From Heligmosomoides polygyrus polygyrus (lineage: Eukaryota > Nematoda > Chromadorea > Rhabditida > Heligmosomidae), in assembly GCA_947396885.1 (NCBI GenBank), contig CANDYH010000014.1, forward strand, positions 1-64,000: 64,000 bases of DNA. The letters run 5' to 3'. Position numbers and translations under genes: made by a program. Below the pieces are notes generated by a model, which searched no databases, was not told the DNA's origin, and saw only the letters and a list, made by a program, of their open reading frames with translations. How positions within the stretch are numbered: position 1 is the stretch's first letter; the number at the start of each line of letters is the position of its first letter. Shown here in pieces: positions 10,592 through 20,744 of the stretch.

Positions 10592-11852
10592 TTAGGTTGG
10601 AAAAAAAGTCTTTTCATTTTTTTCAAAGATTTATTACTTCACAACTACAAAGTCAAATCAATTGAGATAAACTCTATTTTGTTCTACTACACTTCTCCAA
10701 AGACGTGGTAATTTTTCTAATTCCTCTCGCGTAAAAGACTGCAGTTCTGAAGTCGAATCACCGCTGAATCCAATTTTTGAGGTCCTCGTCCGTTTCAAAA
10801 TATTTCTCTCCAATTTCTTGCTTGAGAGCGTGGAAGAAATAGCATTCGGTAGCGCCGACGTCAGGGCTATACGGTGGATGTGGCATTACCTCCCAGCCCA
10901 GCTTCTTTATTGTTTCTCTTGTGAGTCTTGCAGCATGTCGCTTTGCGTTGTCATGCAGGATTATCACCTTCGACTTCTCAGGCCTCTTTTCTTGGAAAGC
11001 TGCGGCGACTTTGTGGAGTTGGCCACTGTATGTTGCAGCAGTAAGTGTCTCTCCACTTCTGAGAGTTTGCCGATAAATCACTCCTCTGATATCCACCAAA
11101 CACTCAAGAGAATCTTCCGTTCGTGAACATTGGGCTTGAGATCAGACTTAGGGCTCTCTCCCTTTTGTACCCATTGCCTTTTCCTCGGAAGTTGGCACAC
11201 AGAACCCAGGACTCTTCGCCTGTCACAATCCGCGGAAGAAACGATTTTCTTCCTTATCTGGACAGAAAAGAAGCAGCGATGGAGAGCCGTCGACCTTTCT
11301 GAGTGTCTGACAGGGCATGTGGAATCCAAGCTCCAAATTTCCATGAAAGCCAAGATTCTTCAGATGGATCCCCACTATCCTATGAGACACTTCGAGCTTC
11401 TCTGCCAGCTGACGTGTCGTCTGCCAACTATCGGTACGAAGAAGATGGTGTAGTTCACTGTCGTCCAATCCAGTTGGCCTTCCTGGCCATGCTTTGCCCT
11501 CAGTGAATAATTTCCCTTTAAAGACTTTCCGAACCACTCATAACAGGCGCGATGAGTAGTAGATCCCAAGCCATATATGTGGTTAATTTGGTCTGCTGCC
11601 TGACGTGCTGTGGATTCCTTAATGAATTCTTGAAGAATGCCGTGCTGAAAACGGCCATGAGGTAGATCTGGCATTGAGTTCGGAAGATTGGATGGATAAC
11701 GAATTACAAGAAGAGTCTTATCCTGTGTCTGCGTGCGAACGGTAGACAAGTGTGATAGGATTACGAAATCAGCAATCAACATTGGCTAGTGCGTTTACAA
11801 GGGGAAGGGTAAAAAAAATTTCGAAGTGTGAAGAGACTTTTTTCCAACCTAA
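10592..11852 (-). mobile_element. mariner element, decayed
   Basis: Terminal repeats read TTAGGTTGGAAAAAAAGTC at the left and the complement GACTTTTTTCCAACCTAA at the right, flanked by TA on both sides (10,590-10,591 and 11,853-11,854). The length of 1,261 bp is normal for mariner. The transposase is on the minus strand but broken into frames at 11,782-11,375, 11,537-11,223 and 11,099-10,758. The element is therefore dead but structurally full length. Confidence 0.93.
10758..11782 (-). pseudogene. mariner transposase pseudogene
   Basis: The N-terminal frame (from about 11,640) carries a helix-turn-helix-like segment and a linker (GLGSTTHRACYEWF). A shifted frame continues through LDDSELHHLLRTDSWQTTRQ. 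The C-terminal frame holds the catalytic blocks HDNAKRHAA and HPPYSPD. In the D34D spacing of mariner the third acid should fall about 35 residues after the HDNA aspartate; here that residue is Glu (context VGATECYFF), where mariners usually have PSDY. At least two frameshifts separate the three parts. The cut-and-paste transposase would not be functional. Confidence 0.9.
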
Positions 11853-11854
11853 TA

Positions 11855-13655
11855 CTTTGAAATGATGTTTGCGCTGGTAGTGTTGTTGATGTTTCCGACT
11901 ATTCCAGGCTGTGAAGAGGGCGAAACTTGCTGAAATGTAAGCCGAATAAAAAATGAGAGCAGTATTTGTGAGCGGCCATAACAAGAACACTAGCACCCCT
12001 CTTTTCTCTCTCCTTCTTTCTTTTTCCTCTCCGTTTATTGAGTTTCTAAGGCCTTGCACCTTAAGAAAGGCAGTGAAGAAGAGAATTATAGAGTCAAGAA
12101 ACCGCAAAAAAAAGAAAAGAAACCAGAGTAGTAGTCTCTACAGCGTAATAATTATAATAGAACGTGGAGAATGGCTTGGAAACAATTATACGCTGCGGAA
12201 CCCTACTTCGGAAGTAGCAGGTTTACTCGATCCGCGCTAGGCGACTTCGTCTGCTACTCGCTGCCAGAGAGGACTAGAGCGCTGCAGCGGACGATTCGCT
12301 CGTCTCACTCGAGCCTCGTCGGACTTGCAGGGAATTTCTGCTGCATCGTCAATTTCGACTGCTTGAAAGGAGCTGTGCCTGCATCACATCCCTCACTTCC
12401 TTTCTCGGGAGAATCGGAAAGAGAATGTATCCATGAGCGTGGTACCCACGATGGAGAGAGAGAGTAGCAACACTAGGTGAGACACGCTTACATTGCCGGA
12501 CCTGTCCCCATATCTATTTGCCCAAATTCCACTCTACACTTCAAAAAATGCTCCAGTTTGGGTGCTTTCGTTGTTATGATAGCTACGAATTGTTGTTTCC
12601 CTAGCAACAGATAGACGCTCTAATAGTTGCACGCAGTCCATTTAACTTCGCATCGAATCGTCAATTAGGCTTTGCGACGTTGCAAACTCGAGCTCTACAA
12701 GTGTGGAAAGACTACAAGGTGTGAGGTGACATGCAATCTCAGAGCCACTTTTAACAAGGTCGTGGCTCTACCAGGGTCAAGAAGTCAAGATGAATGGTGT
12801 TCGTCTCCCCAGTCAAACCGTCGGAACGCAACAGCCGCGCCTCCAGTGCTGTGTGGGGTTTGTGGCAAATCCGCGACGATTTTGGCCGATTTTTGCCATG
12901 TTTGGCCTACCCAGAGGTGAGGACTGCAGGAAATTTGGAAATGACTGCGGTGCTTCCCAAACAAACCATTACAACGCTAAATATGTAGGTCGCTACGAGA
13001 ATGTCCGCGCTTCCTTCGTTGCCCTTCCTACAGAAACGATCAGCGCATTCAAATCCTGATCTAATTGCAACAATTCGAAAACGCAGAGGTACCCATCTTT
13101 AATACCAGTACTTTACAATCGAAGTCGCGAAATAAGGAACACATGAAAGAAATGTGAATGGACTAGTCATCGGAGGATGATAAAGGCATTATAAGCAGTC
13201 TACACGTATTGAACACTACGAATTCGAAGAACCCTGCTGAGGGTCTCGAAAAAACGAGGAAAATCCTTGAAAAAACTGGTTCACAATTAAGGATTTGAGG
13301 GTAGCGCATGTTGAGAGCCAGGAAGGAAACTCTGGATGAGAATGCTACATTCTCTGCTATATCTGATCGTGAGTATGAGAAGCAGATTTAGATGGAGCAC
13401 AATCAACTAGAGAAGCCAGAGTGACTGAGAAGACAAGACCGTCCAAATGTACAGCTCTCTGTTCTACAGCCAAATCTGTAGTGTATAATTAAGGACACGC
13501 TTCAAGAAATTCTCGCCGTTTGTTAAAAATGAGTCTTTTCCTACAAGAAAGGTAAATCGGGACCTTAGAGACAACGCTGGTTACAGATCAGCACGCAAAT
13601 TCGACAGCTTTATGACAATTTTAGAGGCTGAGATAAAGGAGAATGCTTTGCAGCA
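11855..13655. other. no gene recognised
   Basis: Mixed sequence with only short frames. A small GC-richer patch lies at 12,220-12,420. Nothing could be supported as a gene, repeat or RNA. Confidence 0.4.
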
Positions 13656-13658
13656 TAG

Positions 13659-13747
13659 CTACTTGAAAGAACCCAATTTTCTGACCCTGTTTGTCCTCGT
13701 CCGGATCATTGGAACCACGAAGAGTGTTTTCCTTTCATCTGCAACTT
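13659..13747 (-). CDS. candidate last exon of coiled-coil gene
   Basis: Read on the minus strand, a good acceptor (GTGGATTTCAG) precedes 13,747 and the frame runs 28 codons to TAG at 13,659-13,661. It encodes a short basic tail (KTLFVVPMIRTRTNRVRKLG). The intron to the next exon upstream (13,748-13,802) is 55 nt and the split codon A|AA agrees in phase. This is either the true C-terminus of the coiled-coil gene, reached by a GC-AG intron from 19,477, or the end of a different small transcript. Confidence 0.45.
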
Positions 13748-13802
13748 CTGAAATCCACAACCTTAAAGAAATAGAACCGACGTGAATCGTTATAAAAAAA
13801 AC

Positions 13803-13890
13803 TTTCCTCCTTTCGCAATGCTGCCAAATCGTCGTACAAACGCATTTTCTCCCGATAGGCTTCAATAAGGCGCTCGTGCTCCAATTCACG
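13803..13890 (-). CDS. candidate penultimate exon of coiled-coil gene
   Basis: The exon follows an ATTTCAG acceptor and encodes a charged helix, beginning RELEHERLIEAYREK and ending DDLAALRKEE. The donor (GAAA|GTTTTT) is weak. It starts in phase 0, matching the preceding exon at 19,477-19,554 if the GC donor there is used. Heptad-like charge spacing continues the coiled coil of the upstream exons. Confidence 0.5.
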
Positions 13891-13899
13891 CTGAAATCA

Positions 13900-14640
13900 C
13901 GATGTAAAACACATCAAGTGCACAGCACTGAATGCGTTGAGCGAGATGTCTAACGAAGAAGTAGTGGCCATTTAGATGTGATCAGCTGCATTCTGCTAAT
14001 TCGGCAGCGAAGCTTTATATAGACACTTCTAAAGCTTAATTGAATTGGCCTCTTAAAAGAAGTCAACAAATATTCTCGATCTGATTGTGTATCTGGCGGA
14101 TGAAGTATTAGGCTGGCCGAAAAGTTCTAGCGACTTTGACTGGTCCACTTCAAACGATCATAACTTGCTTCACGAATCAGCACGCTTTTTGCAGCGCGAT
14201 ACTGATTGACTAATTCCGGCAGCGAAAAAACTGGGTGGTCGAGATGCGACCAATTCTAGAAAGGCTATTTCTGTGTGGTCCTGATTTGCGGAGGTTCTAC
14301 CAGCGAGGAATTTCTGAAAGGGCTTAACACATTGAAGACAATCGCGTTTCGCGGCAGAAAGCTGCGTGGGACCCGCGCGCGATTTTACATGCGCGCGTTG
14401 TGAGCCACCGGTGGCTCATAATGTCCCTCGCGGACCATTTTTTTGCTTCACATACCTTTTTCTTTTTTTGTTGTTGTTGTGTGAATCCGTTAGTTATGCT
14501 GTGCATTTATGTTGGAGTATATGCTGGAAAGGACCCTACCTTTATATTGTACATCTGATTTTGGCACTATTGTACTTTCAGGACTCCAGAGGTCTAGGAA
14601 AGGTCGAAAAGATTGCTCAAACTTCGCCCTATGGGGTTGT
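13900..14640. other. intronic/intergenic DNA with single mariner-like end
   Basis: At 14,109-14,130 the sequence TATTAGGCTGGCCGAAAAGT resembles one terminal repeat of a mariner; no partner end was found downstream. At 14,401-14,418 lies TGAGCCACCGGTGGCTCA, a perfect 18-bp palindrome preceded by a GCGCGCG...GCGCGCG pair. No gene seen. Confidence 0.5.
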
Positions 14641-14990
14641 TCAGGGTGCTGATAATGAATCTGACAACCACTTTTTGTGCTATGTTGGAGTACGCTAGGT
14701 ACGGGTACGGAACGCTTTAGAAAACTTGGGCAAAATCGGTGACCATGACATCGACAGCCTTAGTCACCCGTACCTATCGTACTTTAGCGCAATACAAGAA
14801 TATATGTCAGATTCATGATCAGCACTCCAGATAACCCACTGAGCGAAAGTTGAGCGAAATCGGTGATCATGACCTTAGTCATCCGCACCTACCGCAATCT
14901 ACCGTAATTTAGCGTAATACAAAAAATGGATGTCAGATTCGTGACCAGCACCTCAAACAACCTTCTTGGGCGAAGTTTGGGCAGAAAACA
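14640..14990. repeat. dispersed GTCAGATTCGTGATCAGC repeat cluster
   Basis: Three occurrences of a unit containing GTCAGATTC[A/G]TGATCAGCAC lie at about 14,646 (reverse), 14,808 and 14,930 (forward), with shared neighbours AAATCGGTGA and CTTAGTCA. The same motif occurs singly at about 787, 4,790, 21,300, 21,550, 24,280 and, looser, 60,480 and 60,600. This is an abundant dispersed repeat of unknown nature. Confidence 0.6.
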
Positions 14991-15051
14991 CTGACATAAA
15001 TCGATTTGATTGTCGAGTTGTTCTCCTTCCTGGTAATTTTTTTATTCGATA

Positions 15052-15295
15052 CTAGCGTCGGTCGCCGGCGGAGCCGGCGCCGACGCTGGAGTGTGCGGGC
15101 CACGCCAGGCTAGTCGGCTTCGCCGGCATCGCATCCGCGGGCCACGCCGGGCTAGCCGGCTCCGCCGGCGTCGGGTATGACTGGCCTCTCTATGGATGTA
15201 GCCCAAACCTAGCTACGGATGCTTCCTCACCCAGCGTCGGTCGCCGGCTTCGCCGGCAACCAACGCTGAGTAAGGATGCATCCGTAGCGTCGAGC
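15052..15295. repeat. GC-rich palindromic repeat cluster
   Basis: Repeated hairpins built from GCCGGCTCCGCCGGC and GCCGGCTTCGCCGGC, with AGCGTCGGTCGCCGGC at about 15,055 and 15,232 and GGGCCACGCC[A/G]GGCTAG at two places between them. GC content is far above the surroundings. No coding frame is supported. Confidence 0.65.
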
Positions 15296-15959
15296 ACGTT
15301 GAAACTTGCGCCTACTCCAGACTGATTCCTAGCGTGATACCACTCGCATCTCAGTATAGCACGCAGAAGAATATTCTTAGCACTCCTTCTTCATCTAGCA
15401 TAGAGTGTGCCGCCTATCGCAGCTTGTCAAGCCTAAAGAAATGTCTGACATTTGTGTCCAGTCGTCGTGCTTCGAGCCGCTAGGTGTGGCAAATTCCGGA
15501 GGTGACATCATTAGCCACTAATTTTGAGGAAATGTACGGGAAGAATCATTGGCCACTAATTTTGAAATAACGTGCGGGAAGAATTATTCCGAGAGCCTAG
15601 GGTAGTCGAAAACTGGGGGTGGGACGGGAACTTGGTTTCCGCTGTTGACGAACCACTACAGACAGTGACTTATGCCTCCATCCTTTATATATATGGTGCG
15701 ATTTTCTGTCTCTGATTTCCCTACCTCCAACGTGTCAAGTAGAAATCCCGGTCGGTGCGGTTTGAGAGAAAACCGAGAGCACCACTCAAATGATCGATAA
15801 CATCGATCCATATCGACTGCCTGATCAAAACGCCCAATCTACTGTGGAACGCTCCGGTCGGCCAGCGCAATCAGGCAACTCCAATCCCGATCTGTTAGGT
15901 CTGAGAGAAAACCGATAGCACCACTGGTTATTTGATCGATAGTGTGAATGCCTCTTACT

Positions 15960-16475
15960 TAAGGACACAACGAACTTCGAATGGGAGAATCTTACTTACA
16001 CCAAAGTGGAGATATGTGTGTTCCTCACTGTTGTATTTGTTGTTCAACTTCTGCTATCAACCGAATAAATATCGCAACGTCTTGGAAGGGGGTCCAAGCG
16101 ATAAATAGGAATCATGAGTGGGCGGGAGAAACTGATGCACGCGCTCGACACAACGAACTTCGAATGAGAGAATCGTATTTACAGCCTAGCTAATAAGCAA
16201 GTATATAGGGCAATAAAAGATGAGATCGCGCCATGCCCTCGAAAAGTTCACCGCAGCTTTTAATCGACTGATAGTGTAAAAGCCACTTGACCACAAAAGT
16301 GGGATATGTATGTTCCTCACCGTTGTGTTCTTTGTTCAACTTCTGCTATCACCCGAATAAAAATCCAACTGCTTGGAAGAGGGTAGGAAGTAGAAAGCTA
16401 AAGTGGGCGGGAGAAACTGATGGGCTCAATCCAGCGAACTTAAAATGGGAGAATTTTACTTACAGCCTACAGAAT
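15960..16475. repeat. diverged ~250-bp direct duplication
   Basis: Two copies (about 15,960-16,195 and 16,285-16,475) share GATATGTGTGTTCCTCAC / GATATGTATGTTCCTCAC, TTCAACTTCTGCTATCA, CCGAATAAA, GTGGGCGGGAGAAACTGATG and TACAGCCTA in order. Short frames across them are not conserved. Between 16,480 and 17,440 nothing is recognised. Confidence 0.6.
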
Positions 16476-17449
16476 CAGGCGCAAAACGGCTCAGCTGGAC
16501 AGGGCACATCGTGTTAAGTGGTTGTCAGCCTCTTCAAGAAGCACACGAGTGTGGATATAAGTGCTACGACTACAAATGAGGCGCAAATAGGCTCGGGCGG
16601 GAGGGCCACGATGTAGGAACGCCCAATCTGTCGTTTTGTGTTGTATGAAATTCAAAATTATCAGCAGCACTAGCCGTATGGTGAACCAAGTTAGTTCACT
16701 TCTGCTGTGAATGGGCATACATGTGCCTTCCTACCAAGGCGCATACTCTAACGTGTAGAGCGAGGAGCACTGGAATAGGGCCGCAAATTCTCACCACAAC
16801 ACTGACGTCAACTTAAAAGGCTCTCGAAGAGAAACAAAGTGAAACGGTGGCAAAGGCAGTAACGAAGAGCGGCAGTATGGATTAACACAGCAGGAGCTGT
16901 TCTCACAGAAGTGAAGGCGGAAGCTCGCACACATCAGAAGGTTATGCCCGAACACAGAGAAGGTAGCAACAACAGGAATGAGCAGTGACTTCGGCCATGC
17001 ACACAGGCGGCAGAGTCGTACCCTGCGGTAACACAACTGTAGCAGCATCTAACTGCAAGCACTAATTGACCGGTAGCAAGGACAGGAGCCTTCAAGGGGT
17101 CAGTTCGAGGCAGTAGCCACCCAACACGTGAGCGGACAGAGCCGCGGCGCCGGCCTGTTTTGCAATGCCTCACGTGTCCTCCTCGGCGGCGGCGATTGCT
17201 CACCTCCCGGCGCTCCCCTTCGGAGAGAGAAGTCGAGAACATGCCTCAAACTTGGGTGATTAAACCATCGAGCCCGCAAAGTTTACGAAGTTTCCCATGG
17301 TCGCGTTGAGACAAAAAACCCTCCTCTATTATATATGGTGGGATTTTTAACAAAAGCAACGACATTTTTCTTGCTTATTCCTGTCGAGTATTCTCCTATC
17401 ACAGATGATTAGAGAACAGGAAACATCTATAAAAAACCGCGCGAAAGTT

Positions 17450-17513
17450 ATGAGCCAATAGTGGCTCATATTGTCCCATGCGGACAGACACGTATGAGCC
17501 ACCGGTGGCTCAT
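17450..17513. promoter_or_regulatory. paired 20-bp palindromes (GAGCCAC family)
   Basis: ATGAGCCAATAGTGGCTCAT (17,450-17,469) and ATGAGCCACCGGTGGCTCAT (17,494-17,513), each followed by AT.TTGTC. The same palindrome, followed by AATGTCCCTCGCGGAC, occurs at 14,401. They could be protein-binding sites or transposon subterminal repeats; function unknown. Confidence 0.4.
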
Positions 17514-17524
17514 ATTGTCGTCAC

Positions 17525-18305
17525 TGTGTTAAAAAGATGGTAGTGGTTGGCGTAAGGTCTGGTGAATTTGACAGCACTTCCAGTTCGTTTAATTTTCGTG
17601 TGGTGATTTGCGAAACGGGTGGGCCTTGTCGTATAAAACAATGGGGCCTTTTCTGTTGACCAGTGCCGGCTGCAGCTGACGCAATATTCGGTAGATCTCG
17701 TCGATTTCGTCACAATAGGACTCTGCCGCGATGGTTGGGCCTGGTTCCAGAATGTTGTAGTGAGTGATGCCGACGACAGCCGACGACCACCATACTGTTA
17801 CCATCGCCTTTTTCTGGTGAGATTTCGGCTTCGGGAAGTGCTTGAGGGGGGGGGGGGGAGGGAGTTCGTCGACGTCTACCCACTGTCCCGATCGTCTTCG
17901 ATTATCATGCAGGACCCACTTTTCATTACAAGTAACGACTCTATCCAAAAACCATCGAAGGGGCGTTTTGATTCTGGAAAAGCGAATAAGAACAATTTCG
18001 AAGCGCGACAATCTCCGGCGATCACTCAGATCGTGGGGTACCCATTTTTCGAGGATTTTCAACTTTCCGAGGCGTTCCAAACGATCGCAATCTCACGGAC
18101 TGTTTGCGGATGATGGATTGGCTTCCACGAAGGCCATCGTTGTCGTGGATTGCTGTAGGTCTGCCGCTTCGGGGCGCATCTTCAAGGTTGAAATCTTCAG
18201 AACAAAATTTCTCGAACCGCCGTTGCCCTAGCTGCCAACAACATTATGCACTATTCGGCCCCTACACATGGATGATTTGCTGGGCTGTTTCGATGGAGTA
18301 ATGGC
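17525..18305 (-). pseudogene. mariner (SETMAR-like) transposase fragment
   Basis: The minus-strand frame 18,080-17,589 shows strong mariner blocks: TCNEKWVLHDN, GQWVDVDE, HQKKAMVTVWWSS, LQPALVNRKGPIVLYDKA. Upstream, a shifted frame (18,225-18,110) carries FEKFCSEDFNLEDAPRSGRP, the usual linker after the second helix-turn-helix. The first catalytic Asp (TCDEKW in active mariners) is Asn here and the HDNARPH block has decayed to YDKAHPF. The frame is lost before the third Asp. No terminal repeats were found. A dead fragment. Confidence 0.88.
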
Positions 18306-18534
18306 CCATTTAGAATTGAAACAGAATTGCCCTTTCCGCCTTCCATACTTCAATAAGTTTTCGAAGAAACACAATTACTAAGCATAGGTGAATACAAATT
18401 ATTCCTTCAGACAGAGCGAAGAATTCCATATTAGATGTTATTTAAAATGCGAAGTAAGTTGAATATTGATTCAGTAAAAAACGAAGGAGAACCTGTTGCG
18501 CAAAAACCGTCAGAACTTTCCCATCAACCTAATA

Positions 18535-19309
18535 CCAGGCTGTCCAATAATTCTTGTTCGAAAATTTCACCATATTTAATTTTTTCAACTTTATTGAAAA
18601 ACAAGTCTAATCAACAATATAATCACCACAGTTATCCACAACAGTGGCACATCGATTGGGCTGGTCGCCGATGCCCTTCGCCCAGAACTCCGGGGGCTGC
18701 GACTCGAAGAAGTCCGCGATGTCGGATTTGATGTTGTCGGTTTGTCGTAGTTGGTGAATTTTCTTCCGGCCAAATGGTGCTTCAGCGGGCGGAACAAGCG
18801 GTAGTCGGAGGGGGCGAGGTCCGGGGAATACGGCGGATGGGCAACCGTCTCCCAGCCGAGCGTCGCAAACTTCTGCTGGGTCTCCTTCGCCACGTGGGGG
18901 CGCGCGTTGTCGTGCAGCACGTGGACCGAGGCCCGTCGGGGACGCTTTTCTCGGATGGCGGCGGGTAGTTTCTCGAGCTGATCGGTGTAGATGGAGGCGG
19001 CGACCGTCCTGCCTTGCGGGAGCGGCTCGAAGTACAGCATGCCCTTGGCGTCCCACCAGCAGCAGAGCACGATCTTCAGCGGGTGTTCCCTGTCCTCGAG
19101 GATCGCGTCGCCGCTCTCGAAACAACTGAACCAGCGCCGGACTGTGCGTTGGGACACTGCAGCCTCATTGCACGCTCTGCAGATGTTGGCCTAGCGTGGA
19201 ACTCTGGAGAACCTTCTAGAAGGTTTTTACACTTGCCTGATACTAAACACTTCTAAGGAAAATTATAGAATTTTGAAAATTTTCGGACAGGAATTATTGG
19301 ACAGCATGG
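18535..19309 (-). mobile_element. internally deleted mariner with intact ends
   Basis: Terminal repeats read CCAGGCTGTCCAATAATTC at the left and complement GAATTATTGGACAGCATGG at the right, flanked by TA (18,533-18,534 and 19,310-19,311). At 775 bp it is about 500 bp shorter than a complete mariner. The remaining transposase frame joins the end of the DNA-binding half directly to the catalytic half. With both ends kept it could in principle be moved by a transposase supplied elsewhere. Confidence 0.92.
18591..19157 (-). pseudogene. mariner transposase, internally deleted
   Basis: The frame starts at MSQRTVRRWFSCFESGDA (end of the HTH region), passes LEDREHPLK and enters the catalytic domain at IVLCCWWDAKGML. 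It continues through LHDNARPHVAKE and HPPYSPDLAPSDY, so the second and third catalytic acids are present in the normal 34-residue spacing. The segment holding the first catalytic Asp (the DEKW block) is deleted. A -1/+1 change near the C-terminus moves the normal ending (IKSDIADFFESQPPEFW) into another frame, ending at about 18,607. Non-functional. Confidence 0.9.
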
Positions 19310-19470
19310 TACAAATCTAAGTGATAACTACTCTTTGTCTTTCTTTCGTTTTACACATTTTCGCAAGGTGCACATATGGGCGCCAAAACTTGTCTGCAAA
19401 AAATATCTGGTTTCCTGACATATATCCGTGTTTCCAAAGGAACTCCTATTGCTAGAGATAAGCCAAAATA

Positions 19471-19554
19471 TCATGCCTCTTTCCGAGCCAGAGCTATATC
19501 AGCACTCATGTCGTCGGCGATTTGTTTTGAAGCCTCGTCCAATCGCTTTTGGTA
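19471..19554 (-). CDS. coiled-coil gene exon (last, or GC-donor exon)
   Basis: Acceptor TTTTCCAG before 19,554. It encodes YQKRLDEASKQIADDMSA and then ALARKEA followed by TGA at 19,471-19,473. Two readings are possible. This may be the terminal exon of the gene. Alternatively GAG|GCATGA may be a GC-AG donor (exon end 19,477) continuing in phase 0 to the exon at 13,890. The entry phase 0 matches the upstream exon, and the intron between them (19,555-19,640) is 86 nt. Confidence 0.65.
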   Translation of the reverse strand, partial: YQKRLDEASKQIADDMSADIALARKEA

Positions 19555-19640
19555 CTGGAAAAATAGCTTTGGGGTTCCCAGTCAAAAAAGTCGCCCCACG
19601 ATCTCTCGAGGAGACTTCGCAGATTTCAGTGGCCACCCAC

Positions 19641-19736
19641 CTCTGCAGCGCGTTCCACCTCCAGCTTCTCAACGAGTTCGTTCATCAACAACAGTTGCTC
19701 TCTTAGGTCTTTGCAGTTCCGCTGCTCTTTTACCAA
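19641..19736 (-). CDS. coiled-coil gene exon
   Basis: A clean exon of 32 codons between acceptor AGTTTAG and donor GAG|GTGGGT. It encodes a helical, Leu-rich, charged sequence starting LVKEQRNCKDLREQL and ending EKLEVERAAE. Both borders are phase 0, in line with its neighbours at 19,471-19,554 and 22,558-22,635. No motif beyond coiled coil. Confidence 0.75.
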
Positions 19737-19754
19737 CTAAACTAGTACAGACAG

Positions 19755-20740
19755 GAACCGCATCGATCAGAGAAAATCAGCGATTAATTGATAACCAGAC
19801 CTGAGCGTAACAACTTAGATGCATTGCAACTGCAGCTACGACAACGCCTAACACAAGCGTACACTGCGACCAGGACACCGATGAACGCTTCTTCGTCGAC
19901 TGAAATGAAGCCAATCTATGCTAGTCAAACGGACTCATTTAGCCATACTAAAGAGCTGCTGCAGCGTGAGCCACAGTTACAGGTTCACATCAAAATACGC
20001 AGTACCAAACACCTCTCAAGGATCGACCTTTCGTTGCAGCCAGCAAAGTGACAAGTAGAAAACCGGCACGCATACCTCGATGAAATCTAGACTGTGTGCT
20101 GTATTTTTAAGATCTTCTCACAACGTGCTTTGAGCATATCATCAGCTACTGTCCTTCACGCTGTCTATGAGAGGTCAGGAGGCATCACCCTATATGAAGT
20201 ACATATAAATCACTCCAGCAATTGCCATCTACAAAATTGAACCAAGCGGTACTCTAATTGCCGGATTACGTCATGTGGTCATGTCGATGGCACTTTTATA
20301 GCTTATTCCCCATTACCACGGCTGGGATGGAGATCGATAATAGCTGGGAAGTATTTGGATAAATAAAAGCGGGTTATTTGGTACCTAATGCTCCACGACA
20401 CTGGATCTCTACCTCTATAACGGTCGCATTTAATTAGCTGTTGCTTTGCAGAAGAAGCTGTAAAAAACTGGCCAACGTGATTCCAAGGAAACCGGAAAGC
20501 TACTGCACTATTGGGTCCGTCGCAGAAGAAGACAAATACCAGATCTCCGCACAGAAACTTCACGACAATTTGTTGCTGGTCAAGCAACGAGTATGTCGCA
20601 ATCCTTGGTTGGCCTACACTTTGTAGTAAATTACCTTCTCCAACGGCGGAACTCGCATAGTGATAGCCCAAAGGTGCACTCCAGTAAGGGTTTTGTAAGA
20701 AGCTTGTGTTGGTAGGACGCAATGCGGCGGCTCAGAAATG
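19755..20740. other. intron sequence, nothing recognised
   Basis: Lies inside the large intron between the exons at 19,736 and 22,558 of the minus-strand gene. Open frames on both strands are short and have no recognisable motif. Confidence 0.4.
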
Positions 20741-20744
20741 GCTA

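Noticed and set aside
18231..18545. Terminal repeats for the second mariner
   Set aside because: No inverted ends or TA pair could be found around 17,525-18,305, so only a fragment is claimed.
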